Of a DNA stretch of 64,000 nt, positions 23,433 through 34,390 are shown piece by piece. The position numbers and the translations under genes are program-made. The stretch covers positions 4,857,945-4,921,944 of the forward strand of contig JAJEKV010000023.1 in assembly GCA_021234155.1 (NCBI GenBank). The letters are read 5' to 3'. The DNA comes from Isoetes taiwanensis. Lineage: Eukaryota > Streptophyta > Lycopodiopsida > Isoetales > Isoetaceae. The notes beneath the pieces were generated by a model. It saw only the letters and a program-made list of their open reading frames with translations, was not told the origin of the DNA and did no database searches. Numbering within the stretch: position 1 is the stretch's first letter; every line of letters begins with the position of its first letter.

Positions 23433-24506
23433 TAGCTATGTCTTTCCACTTCTTCTCTCTGATAACCTAACAAGACAGTTGATATTACAAAAACCAGTCA
23501 TCACATTGTCCCTATGTTTATTAAAGTGTTGATCACTTCATATAGGTATAGTAAGCAAGGGATATAGACCTAACAGTGACAATCATCTTATCAAAATGGC
23601 TATAACCTTCAAATAAACTGACAAACAAAATAATATAAAAGTTCCCATCACCCCTCCACGAGGACAGAAAAATGCCTAATGGAAAGACAGTTGGGTTTGA
23701 CAACATCAAAAGGCCAGGAAATAGTGATATTATTGCGCTGGGTAGAAAATAATACTACACTCTTTTCCACCATCAATCTGTTTGCCTTTTTATTAGTGGT
23801 CAATGCTGGATATTGGCATCCATTAAAACTTGGGAATGCTCAAAAACATTGCCACCCATAAAGTTCACAAGATGAGCAAGATGAGAGTAACAAGACAATG
23901 TATACTCGCTGTAAAACTCTAGAGGTATTCTACTGATACAACTTATTGATATATTGTTTATGAGAGCACCATTTACCTGCTCAAAACCTCCGTGAGCAAT
24001 AACTTCACAATATAGATGATGGACATCAAAGCCATTACCTCCAATCTTCGGTATCCTGCACAGATAAAAATGTTTTATCAATGTTGTCCACTAGAAACTA
24101 TTATGACCTAAGCTACAAAATGGCTTATCATGCTTGCAACACTAACCTAAATAATCATAGAGGCATTGAAAATGTTTCCACGCCACAATCCACCTTCTAA
24201 CTACTCCTCATATAAATGATATCTCACATTTTGGTAGGTTTGTTCTGTTATGCAAGCTTGTAGGTCACATCTTTTATTTAGGCCTACCTTATAATATTAC
24301 AAGCTTGGCATCAAAGAAGGAACTTACAACAACTGACTTCCAATGGCTTCGTGAAACTTAGAGAGAGTATCCAAAAACTTCTCCTTATCGCCAACCACTT
24401 CATGGTGGTCTGCAAGTGCTTCTGGATAGATAGGAGCCTCTCCAGCATTTGAGTCTACCTGTGAAGCATCCTTGCAGTTTTCCAGGACCAGGCCTGCCCA
24501 TAGCAT
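23433..24506 (-). pseudogene. ARID-domain gene fragment (ARID-HMG type), three exons visible
   Basis: Three spliced blocks on the minus strand give a plausible ARID domain. Exon A (24506-24328) encodes YPEALADHHEVVGDKEKFLD and KFHEAIGSQL and ends at a GTAAGT donor. Exon B (24055-23977) encodes IPKIGGNGFDVHHLYCEV then AHGGFEQ, with a gcag acceptor and a gtaaat donor; joining A to B keeps phase. Exon C starts at 23466 after ttag and encodes VIREKKWKDIA; its 3' edge is unclear. This matches the ARID of plant ARID-HMG DNA-binding proteins. The end of the ARID and any HMG box are not found in the next 1.5 kb. The gene is either truncated or continues beyond very long, transposon-filled introns. 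It is divergent from the F-box/kelch gene. Confidence 0.6.
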
Positions 24507-25479
24507 GCCTGGGTTATTCCAGCTACCGGAACCATGGGTACCTACCAGAAGTTACCCCCCAGCTGCCATTTGTGCCCAGCTTTGCAGATCTGTTTGCATC
24601 ACCACATCTCCATCTCCATTGCTTAGGAGGGGCAAGCACCAGTTAAACAGTTTCTAAAGTGGCTGCTCAACAACAGTGGCCACTACCAGTTTACACCCTA
24701 TAGTAAGTTTGGAGCAGTCATTGGCATATTCCTAGCATATACTAGAATATACCTGGAATATGCCATACACCCATATGGACGAGGGCTTGGCCCCCTAAGG
24801 GCAACCCAAAAAAAGATCTACAAAACTTATTCACACTAACGTGCTGGTTGTATCAGTCAAAGCATTCTTATTAGGATATTAAATTACTTTGATAGAGGTT
24901 TGAGCCTCTATATTACATATTTTAAAACCTTATGCAAAGCGGTATAAAAGCTCACATCCCCACATTTCATATTCCAAAATTTCATATTTCAAAATCATAG
25001 GCACCCTCAATCATAAATGACTATAATTGAAACGAGAGGCACCCAAAGGCCCCAACATACAGTATGGGCCATTGGACCAACGAATCCAATAATTGAGACA
25101 GTCCTGGGCACACCTCGTTTAGAATGATATATGATCTTCGAGTGTTTCAATATAAATGATCTATGATCTTCCATGTCTTCATAAATTCTTAAGAAGAGTA
25201 GAGCATGAGGAAAAATTGCTAAAATATTGTTAAAATGCAGAATCGTCGACCGACCTCGATTCCTCGTCGAAGAGAGCGTACACGTGGTGAAACAAGAACC
25301 TTGGACTTGTGTTTTTCTGTGATTTCTTTTGGTTGAAATTGTGCATATTCCAAGGGTACAAGTAAGCTGTACAAGTGTCCGAAATAGGTAGATGATTATT
25401 GGCTAGGACATGACGTTGCTTCTAGTACAAATCATGAGGTCATGGGTCCTTAAGAAGAAGCCAGTATTTTAAAAAGCAA

Positions 25480-27599
25480 ATGCAACGTGGCAGGATAGAA
25501 GGATCATTACGCGGTATGCGTTCAAGGCTGGCCGCAAGTACCGCAAGTCAAGGAAGCACAAAAGACCTAATATGTGGCCTAGAACGACCCGTTCATGAAA
25601 TTCATGGTTTTCTAACTTTTGGGCGTCCACGAGAAAGAATGAACGACCCTCTCCATCGACAAAGCACTAGCAGTTTTGCCGAACCCGCAGAAAGCCGGTA
25701 CCCTAATCATCCTTATTTTTTCATCTTGTTTTATCTGTTTCTGCATTCAGCTTACCTCCATAAATTGCTTTTTCCCATTTGGCACCCTCCACTTGATATT
25801 TTTGACAGGAAACTCTTGTTGTTTATCAAGTTGTATTGGAGCAATATGGCCAGTGCATGTACAGTTTAACTATATAGGCGAATATCTGCTTTATCTTCTC
25901 CTTAATTTTACTTGCTATGTCATGTAATTTTAAAACATCTGATTTATAAACAATGCAGCGGCAATACTAGACTCTTGCGTTTCTTCTTCCTAAGTTGTTT
26001 TGCCCCCATTTCTTTAAATGATCCTTAGTAAAATCGTCTTTCTTTTGAAATTGGATCTTTAAATTCTCCACATGAAAGGAAAATGTAGGCTTTACAACTA
26101 TGAAACTGGCTTTGCCAGCCCCAGCAATTCTCATGGCATTCCCATTAGAATCCCTCTCTGCTACACCTTAGCTGTAATTCTGGCATCTTTAATGAAGTGC
26201 AAATGTTGCATATCAATTAAGATTTGTATCCAAGGACACAAATGTTGTATGTTACATATGCACGTTCTGTTCTATTTTATTCTACTTTCTTTAAACACGT
26301 TAGCTCACTATTGTTCAAAAGTTTGATACAACTGGTGGCAGTTTTGATGCAGGAGAAGAATCAATTATTCCTGGTCTACCTGACGATTTAGCTTTAAAGT
26401 GTTTGGCAAAGATTTCTCATGGATATCATGGAACCTTGCAAGCTGTTTGCAAGAGATGGTGGTCTCTTCTACAAAGTTCAGAATATGGTCGTGTGCAAAC
26501 TTCTGAAGGGCACTGTGGTGACTGGATTTTTGTTCGCACAGAAGAGCCATCTGATGGACATTGGGTAGCATATGATCCAGCTGCCAAAGCCTGGCATCCG
26601 TTGCCTCCTATTCCTGGGATGAATTCTAATCTTCATTGTGGCTTTGGCACTGCTGTTGTTGCAAACAAACTGCTCATAATTGGTGGCTACTATGGAAGCA
26701 TAGAAACACAGCCTTCCAGTTACTTTGCAACAAATGAGGTCTTGCAGTTTGATCCATTTTACAAGAAATGGAGCAAAGCAGCAAGCATGCAGACAGCTAG
26801 ATGCAACTTTGCATGTGCTGTTGTTGGTGGGAAGGTGTATGTAGCAGGTGGATGCCGGTCATCTAGGAGAAGCCCACTTGTCCATGCTGAAGTTTATGAC
26901 CCTTTGAAGGATAGGTAACTGTGCATTTCAAAATGTTAAAAGGCATGGTTTATAATGCTTTATGTTATCTTAATTTTAATTTGTAGGTGGGAAGAAATAG
27001 CTCCCTTGCCGGGTGCCCGCGAAGATTGTGTGGGCATTAGTCTGAGGGGTTACTTTTATGTTATTGCTGGGGCAATTGAAGAGGAATCAGATCCACGGGC
27101 CTTTGAGGTTTATGATCCTGAGAGAGCAAGGTGGTTTTCCTTGCCTGATGTATGGCTTTATCCACGTCACATGCCATGCCCCATTGCTTCAACAAGCCAA
27201 TATATATGTGCTGTAGATGACTGGGATGGCAATAGGATTAAGCTTTATGATCCCTTAGATAGAGTTTGGAGAGTTTTAGCTCCGGGTGTTCCTACTTTAG
27301 ATGTTAATGGTGAGGAGTCGTCCATGGTAAAGGCTTTTGCTTTTGGTGTTATTACTTTGAGAAATGATCTATATATTCTAGGTGGAAAGTTTATGAAGTG
27401 GGAGCGTGCAAGTGGCCAGTGGAGGAAGTTTGATATTGTAAAGTTGAACACGGTATTTGTGGGAAGTATTTCAACCAGAAGTCATGATGTAACATGGACA
27501 AAGGCGACACCAATGTGGAATTCATATGGGGAGGTCATTGGCTGTGCAGTTTTAGAAGACAACAGCGTGAACCCATGTACTCTTAATCAACCTTCTTGA
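25480..27599 (+). CDS. F-box/kelch-repeat protein (three exons)
   Basis: Exons 25480-25697, 26342-26914 and 26987-27599 join in phase to 467 codons plus stop. Introns are 25698-26341 (gtaccc...cag) and 26915-26986 (gtaact...tag). The F-box lies near residues 82-125 (IIPGLPDDLALKCLAKI, then LQAVCKRWWSLL). Kelch repeats follow, with GYYGS, NFACAVVGGKVYVAGG, EVYDP, YFYVIAGA, IKLYDP and DLYILGG. Such proteins are substrate receptors of SCF ubiquitin ligases, the kelch propeller binding the target. Length and layout resemble plant kelch F-box proteins of the At1g67480 kind (from memory). The first exon, ending at a GTACCC donor, is less certain than the other two. A likely poly-A signal (aataaa) lies near 27738. 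Confidence 0.85.
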
Positions 27600-28457
27600 A
27601 TGGGTGTGATCTTACTGTGGGAGATGTCTATACAGAATTTAACCAGGATTCTTCTTGGTGATATTTGTTTCAACATTTACACTTCCTGATTATCGATTAT
27701 TGTTAACAAATTGTTGTTTTCCCACATTCACAATGGAAATAAATGTGAATTTCTATCTTGGCTCTTGCATATTATAACCTTGAATTCTTTGAATTCTTAG
27801 CAGTGCTGTGGCATTTTAAGGACTGCAGAATACTGCAAAACTTTTTTAATTATTAAGTCAACTGGAACTTGTGGCAATGAATATGCAGGGTTATAAGGGG
27901 AGTTGAAGTTATTGCCATTTTATCTGCGTAAAAAAAAGTCAAAAGAACTGTTTCTGTCCTTTGCAAAAGGAACTTATGCGAGTAAGAAAAGCAACAGAAC
28001 GGGCTTGCAAATTGCAAAGGCTATCTTCATAATGCTGAGCACATGTAATCATTGAATAAGCACTATTCCATCCATTTTTAAATTATTTGCTAGCAAGCAT
28101 AAACATTACAATTAAAAATAAAACAAGGTGCTTACCCACTATTGGTTGCCCTGGAGCTACCCGTTAGCTTAGTTGTTATTTATGTGATGTTTAGTTAGTT
28201 TAGCTTAGTTGTTATTTATGTGGTGTATGGAGCTGCCAGTTAATTTAGATGTTATTTATGTGGTGTATGGAGCTGCCAGTTAATTTAGTTGTTATTTATG
28301 TTGTGTATATGTGCTCAAATCAGCATGCAGGCATAAGTACATCAATATGTATCTTGTTCTTTTGTGCTGCCATAGCATGGTAGCACTCGTGAATGCCCTG
28401 TTAAATGCCCAAAGCAGTTGAAAAATTCCAGGGGCCTATCCAAGGAGTCTCCCGACA
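27600..28457. repeat. 3' flank of the kelch gene with short tandem repeats
   Basis: After the kelch 3' untranslated region, about 28155-28310 holds roughly three imperfect tandem copies of a 40-50 bp unit containing gttatttatgtggtgtatgg and agctgccagttaattta. No gene is visible. Confidence 0.6.
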
Positions 28458-30540
28458 ATGGCTGCCATTCCTCAGATTCCTCCACATGTGGTGAAGGGTT
28501 TATTCCCTCTGATAAGGTCAGTAAGGAGTTTCATCTCCATGTTATTGGAGTCAGAGGTGAGCACATTGGAAGCATTGGCGCAACTTGATATTGGTGCAAG
28601 TGCTTGCTTCATGGATAGTTCGTTCGCTTCTAAGCATGTCATTTCTACAAGCAGGGTTTACACTCCAGCTCCTTCGGCGTGATTGATGGACGTGAGGTCT
28701 CCTCGAACGCAGTCACAAAATGTATTGCACCTCTTCAGGTTCTGCTCGAGGGAGTGTCTTTAGCATTTCCTTCAATCTTATCGCTAGCCCGTATGCACCA
28801 GTAGTCTTGGGTCTTCCTTGGCTCGAGTTGCATAACCCACAGATGATTGGTTGGCGCTTTAGATCATTTTGGTTTGCTGACTCTTGCCCCAGTCCTAATC
28901 CATCTGCAGTTCTTGCCTTCGTGTCCGTATCTACTCTAGTATGTAAAGTATCATGGGCTCTTGATACCGCTCTTGTTCATGCTCCAGTTTTTGTTTTTGC
29001 TCCGTGTCCTGATCCTGTTTCTTCACTGCCTCAGTCCATCTTCTAGATGATGTACTCCCAGCTTCTGCCGCTATTTCGGTTCCTCTGTGCCTGTTTGTAT
29101 TTCAGTTCCTGCTCTTATTCCTATTCTTGATCCTGCTCCTGTCCAGACCCCTATTTCGGTGAAGTCTTCTTCACGTCCTCAGTTTCGTATCTTGAAGATC
29201 TCTCTTCACGAATTTATTAAATCTAGAAGATAAGATCCAAACACAGTATTTGTAATCCAATTTCATCTGTCGACTAGCTCAGTTCTAATAAAGTCTGTTC
29301 CAATGATCCCAGATAAATATGACGATCTTTCTGATGTTCTTGACAAAGTCAAGGCCAGAAAGATCCTAGAGCACCGTCCATATGATTGTCCTATTGATCT
29401 ACAACCCGAGATGATGCTGCCGTATAGACCCATATATGGTCTCTCTCCCGCAGAGTTGGAGATTTTGCAGGAATATGTTGAGAAAACTCTGGCTCAATCC
29501 CGCTTCTGGAGCACCTATTTTCTTCGTCAAAAGGAACGATGATTCTCTGTGTCTAGTCATTGATTACCGAATCAGTATCTGCTTCCTCTAATCCTGGAAA
29601 TGTTGGAACGGCTCCAAGGTGCACACTATTCACAAAGATTAATCTTCAGGGTGCCTACAATCTTATCTGGATTCGTGAAGGTGATGAGTGGAAGACATCA
29701 TTTCGTATGCGCTTTACATAGTTTTGTCTTTTCGGCTCATCAATGCTCCAGCAGTATTCTAGCATATGACCTATGTCTTCCAAGAGTTCTTAGATATTTT
29801 TGTTATCATCCATTTATTCAAAGACTCTCGAAAAACACGAGAAGAATGTTCGACGAGTCCTCCAGAAGCTTCGCGAGCATAGGTTGTATGCTAAACTTGA
29901 GAAATGTTAGTTCAGGATACGGTGGAGTTTCTTGGTTATCGTAGCACTCCTCATGAAGCCTCTATGGATCCCGAAAAAATCAGCACTATTTTGGAGTGGC
30001 AAACATCTTCCATCCAAGATATTCAGTATTTTCTAGAATTTGCCAACTTCTATCGACGTTTTATTTGGGATTATTCAGAGATTGCCCTTCGTTTGACATG
30101 CTTCACGTCAAAGGATGTGTCCTTTGAATGGAGTCAAGAAGCAAAAACTACTTTCGTAACCATGAAGCATGCTTTTACTATGACACCAGTTCTTGCCCAT
30201 GCAAATCCTTCCCGTCCATATGGAGTGGAAGCAGATGCGTCTAATTTTGCTCGTGGTGGCATTCTGTCACAACATGGGGATGACTATGAACTGCATCCGA
30301 TCACATATCACTCGTCCAGAAGTACACATATCACTCACTTCACCACCAGTCGAGATTGATGATCATGAAGAATTTGAAGTTCGAGAAGTTTTGGACTCCA
30401 AGTTCTTGCGACATCGTCTTTATTACCTGATTGATTAGAAAAGATATTCTCCAAGTGATGGAACCTAGGAACCAATCAAGAATCTGTCTAATGCTCCTGA
30501 TAAAATTGCGGAATTCCACAGGCATTACCCGGACAAACCC
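28458..30540 (+). pseudogene. Chromovirus (Ty3/gypsy) pol remnant with chromodomain
   Basis: Plus-strand fragments in order. Protease: LAQLDIGASACFMD (28458-28682). RT start: KYDDLSDVLDKVKARKI, then HRPYDCPIDLQP (29303-29542). RT palm pieces: [25 protein letters not shown]/RNase H: TVEFLGYRSTPHEASMDPEK, then NFYRRFIWDYSEIA (29904-30359). Immediately afterwards comes a chromodomain-like segment (EFEVREVLDSKFLRHRLYYL, then EPIKNLSNAPDKIAEFHRHY, 30360-30540). Most of RNase H and the whole integrase catalytic region are absent, so a deletion joins RNase H to the chromodomain. Several stops and shifts show it is dead. Confidence 0.82.
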
Positions 30541-30583
30541 ATTCTCACTACTCTAGTTCCACTTCGGTTGACCGTCACCGCCA

Positions 30584-31010
30584 TAGGAGGGGGATGATGT
30601 GACGACCATTATACTCCTATATACAATATAGTCATCACAAGGTTACTTGAATACATAACATTTGGCATGATCTAGCCCATAGGAATGGCGCAATCCAGAC
30701 CATTTGTCTAGATTATTCTTATCGAACCATTCCGGTTCAACGCCAATCTTGAGCCTTCTAGGTGCCTATCTTGTGTTCCTGCTTGCCTTTGGGCCATTGT
30801 ATTCTTGATTCTCCATTGTATATCAGATTCTTTTGTCGATCTTGGCGTATTCCTTCCATATTTTCTACGCATTTCCTGTGTTTTCTCGTAGGTTCATGAT
30901 AGTATGATCCCAGAATTCGTACTGAAGCTGTGCTTAGTATCTCATATGTAGCAATTGGCCAGATCTGACCAACTCAGTATAGCGTGCCCAGATTTGATTA
31001 TATGCTAGAT
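30584..31010 (+). mobile_element. Probable polypurine tract and start of the chromovirus 3' LTR
   Basis: A purine run AGGAGGGGGATGA directly precedes TGTGACGACC at 30598, right where a 3' LTR should start after the chromodomain. I could not find the other LTR end or a second copy, so the right limit is a guess set by the LINE that follows. Confidence 0.4.
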
Positions 31011-31860
31011 AGCTCTGGAGGTAGCTCTGGAGGGTATGGCATTCATCCTAAAGGGCTCCCATTTGGCAGCATCGACAAAGCTTGTCCTAGCATGGCTCTC
31101 CAATCCATTTGCCTATCTCAATTCGGAGAGGGTGTGCACCTGTGTGAATTGAGGCAATGAGTTTGCGCCTTTTCATATAGGCAAATGGTAAGCATGTAGT
31201 GTTGCCGACCTCGTTCCAATATGGGATTTATGTGGCAGTAATAATGTGCTATCTTGGCCCATTTGAGAGCGCTGGCATCCCAGAGCTTGCTGAGGAAGCA
31301 AGGGTCAAGGTATTGCCTCAAGCTATGACTATCTACCTCTATTTGCACCTGTATGCACCTATGCTCCCGCTCATTCCATCTGGCGAGCCATTGAGCTCGT
31401 TTTTCCTCCAACAGACCTTGAGGCACTATGCCCCCATTGCTACAGTATAAGCCAGGTTAGAGAGATCAGCATTGTCCATAGTGACCACCTTTTGAAAGTA
31501 CACGATGTGGCGATCAAGGGCGGCCCTCTGAACGGGCAAGAAACTTGTCTCGTGCAACATGATTTGATATGGGACCGTAGACTTCACCCCCAGTGCCCAA
31601 GTTAAGAAGGCTTTCTGCACTTGCTTTAAGTCATTCCAGGTCACGAGAGGGGCCCCAGACCCCAACCCCGTATAAAAGAACATGCCCCATCAAGACCCTG
31701 AACAGGTGCGACTGATGGGCCCAATCATACACTCCACTCTATGACTGTTGTTCTACATTGTATATAGAGTCTTCTAGCCTGTTGTCACTGGTAGCCGAAT
31801 GAGAGCGTCCTAATGCATAGTAGAGGGGAACTCCACTCTCAAATATTTGTAGGTGGGTGC
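31011..31860 (-). mobile_element. LINE (non-LTR) 3' part, interrupted by the LTR element
   Basis: Minus-strand frames encode the C-terminal half of a LINE polymerase: TYKYLRVEFPSTM near 31850, then WNDLKQVQKAFLTWALGVKS and VPYQIMLHETSFLPVQRAAL (31426-31683), then a further reading segment to 31118. The preceding part of the same protein is at 42953-43600. Joining the two across the LTR element restores the usual order in which a KYLG-type motif follows the RT palm. The 3' end of the LINE is not clear. Confidence 0.75.
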
Positions 31861-31865
31861 CACTT

Positions 31866-33423
31866 TGTGACGTTCCAGCATAACATATGATATGAATACG
31901 TATATTATACTGACACGTCACTAGTACATGTCGACTCAGACGACATGTACACGGCGACCGTAAAGGGTAGTACCCTAGGGTACGACCTTGTGAACCATTA
32001 TATTGCACATGTTAAAGCAACATGTGAATATAATCCCTTTTTGCCACGTGGCAATGACCCGTTGACCAAAAAGGGACCAGCCCTAAATGCGTGGAGATAA
32101 AGGGGCATAAACCCTAAAAGGGAAACCCTTTCAGTTTTTAGCCCCTGAGTCTCGGATTGAGCGCAGAGGACGATTCCGCTGAGCGAAGCGAAGCAGAAGT
32201 CGGATTTCCTAGGTTGCAGCTCGATCCAAGATCAGCAGACCCGAGATCAGCAGCATGGACGCTTTTAGGGGAGTGGGAATCGGCCAAGATGCGGGTGAGC
32301 AGTTGATTCGATAGGTAGATCCGAGTTATCAGGCCTCTTTCAGTAGGTTTAGCATTCATTCTTAGCTATAGGCGACCCCTACAGCCTAAGAATGATAGAC
32401 ACTAACAAAGGAACCTAACCATGTATGATTAGGTAGATTAGAATAGATGTATTCTATTATTTTCAGTTCTGTTGTGATGATGTTTTGACATTCTATGCGC
32501 CACTCTTGTGTATTGGGAAGGGGGGTAGAGACCCAGAGCCCAAGTAGTTGTATGATCATAGTTTTAGCCCATTAATTCCCACCACGCGGCTCGTGCATAA
32601 GAGCCCTTTGGCCGTGGGTGGCGGAGCTAGACCGGCTGACAAGGAAGGGCTTGTCTGATCACAGTTGATCCCTCTGGTGCGTAGCGACGGCCGGGGAACA
32701 TTGTGGACTAGGCCTAATACCCTGGCACTGCGTGCGGGCAGGGTATGGGCTCGACACCTCTTGGGTGATGCGTCATCTTCTAGGGGTTCAAGTCGTATAC
32801 GAGTAGTGGCTCTCTAGCTCGCCTGTGATTGGCATGAACCTTCTGGGGGAGAGTAATCTTCTCCTGCCTCATCGGGAGCTGGGGAGATGCAACCCAGTAG
32901 TAGCCCCTTTGGCTATGCACCCGGCAGGCTACGGTCAGGCTCCAATACTTTTCAGCCTATCTGCAAAGTATGCACAAGAGGGGTGGATGGAGTGGACTAC
33001 CCAACGACCATGTTTCTATGCCAGCCAAATCCATTTGCCATGAATTCTGTCTGCATTGCTATCCGGAGACCCAAGCCGTCAGTCTTTCCCCAAGAGTCGG
33101 AGCCTGGGTAGGATTTCCCCATGTTATGTTGATGTACTGATGTGTTGTTGCAGCTACTGTGAGATGGTGGACCACCCTTCGAGGTGGGTATGTTATTGTT
33201 GATTGATGTCATGTGCTCATGTGTGTTTACGCTTTCGCAGCTAGATCGATCCCGAGGGAGACGGGATGAATGACACGTCCATTCTTCCCCGTCGGGTTCT
33301 TGGCCACCAACAAGGGCCCGATGTTAGGTGGACGACCTCATGTCAGCAAGCAGATGCTGGTTTGAGGGATGATCTCCAGTTTGTATACGATCGGGGCATC
33401 GTATAGGAGCTGGGGCCGTCACA
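31866..33423 (+). mobile_element. 5' LTR
   Basis: 1558 bp, starting TGTGACGTTCC and ending GGGGCCGTCACA. It matches 40925-42947 along its length except near the 3' end. It holds conserved blocks seen reversed in the LTRs at 1-885 and 19209-20853. It should contain the element's promoter and poly-A signals, but I cannot place a transcription start with confidence. Confidence 0.92.
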
Positions 33424-33424
33424 A

Positions 33425-33437
33425 TGGTATCAGAGCC
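33425..33437 (+). promoter_or_regulatory. Primer binding site, complementary to initiator tRNA-Met
   Basis: TGGTATCAGAGCC begins two bases after the 5' LTR end. TGGTATCAGAGC is the common plant LTR-retrotransposon site complementary to the 3' end of initiator methionine tRNA. Confidence 0.9.
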
Positions 33438-33680
33438 TTGATCTTGGCAGACCAAGATCGAGCACCCGTATTCCTATAGGAACTAACTAATCTAGACATT
33501 TAGTCTTGGAGATAAAAGCCCAAGCACGAACCTCGAGTAGTGGGAATTTTTTTTTTCTCCCCACGAATAGAGTTAATAACTATCTAGAATTAGGATAATT
33601 AGAGAACATAATTTAGATGAAGTAGATTGAAGAAAAGTCACCTAAGAAAGTCTAGCAAATTTTAGACACTTTTTGGCTGA

Positions 33681-34168
33681 CACCTCCAAGGATGCGCCAG
33701 GAGCATGTTAGGTCCAGACCTAACTGGTCTCTCGCGCATGCTTAGAGGGGTCACCCCATATGAACCCTAGAACTCGGCCTTAGGAGCCCCAAATTGTAAA
33801 ATATAAGATGAAATCCCGCTTAAAAAGCTCGAATTGGCTAGATTTGTATGATAAAACATTCAAAAACATTAAGTAAAAGTCATTTTGGAGCAACACCTCT
33901 AAGGATGCGCCAGACACTAGTTAGGTCATGACCTAACACCCTTCTCGCGCATGCTTAGAGGGGTCCCTCAAAAGTAACCTCGGAATTTGATCGAAACTTA
34001 CTCAAAGTGAAAAAGTAATGATAGAATCTGGCTTAGAATGCTTCAATTAGTTGGAAATGCATGTTCATTTATTTAAGTTGGATAAGTTTAAAGCAAGAAG
34101 GGGCAACACCTCTAAGGATGCGCCAGGGCATAGTTAGGTCCGGACCTAATGCGCATGCTTAGAGGGGT
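33681..34168 (+). repeat. Three nested-hairpin repeats upstream of the histone ORF
   Basis: Copies lie at 33681-33751, 33894-33964 and 34107-34168, with starts exactly 213 bp apart. Each begins CACCTCTAAGGATGCGCC (or CACCTCCAAGG) and ends GCGCATGCTTAGAGGGGT. These arms pair over about 18 positions with two mismatches. Inside, TTAGGT and ACCTAA form a second stem. The third copy lacks a few bases in the 3' arm spacer. The sequence between copies is also loosely similar, so these are degenerate tandem units of about 213 bp with a well-kept hairpin core. Confidence 0.88.
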
Positions 34169-34390
34169 TCGAGCGAAAATGGTTGAAGAAGACCTAGCTT
34201 CGATTCGAGATATGGAGGATTTCATCAACAAACCAAGAAAATAAGCAACTAGGCCAAACCCTAAAATTTTAACCCTATAAATTAGTGGACTTAGACCTCA
34301 TTTTTAGGTTTTTTTTTCAAATGATTTTTTTCGAGCTCGTCCCAATAGGCGATCTTCGGGCGCCCTGATCCAAATCAATCTCTGTCAAAT

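Noticed and set aside
32138-33111. Small open frames inside the LTRs (also 41197-42685)
   Set aside because: They recur because the LTR recurs, carry no domain, and overlap on both strands.
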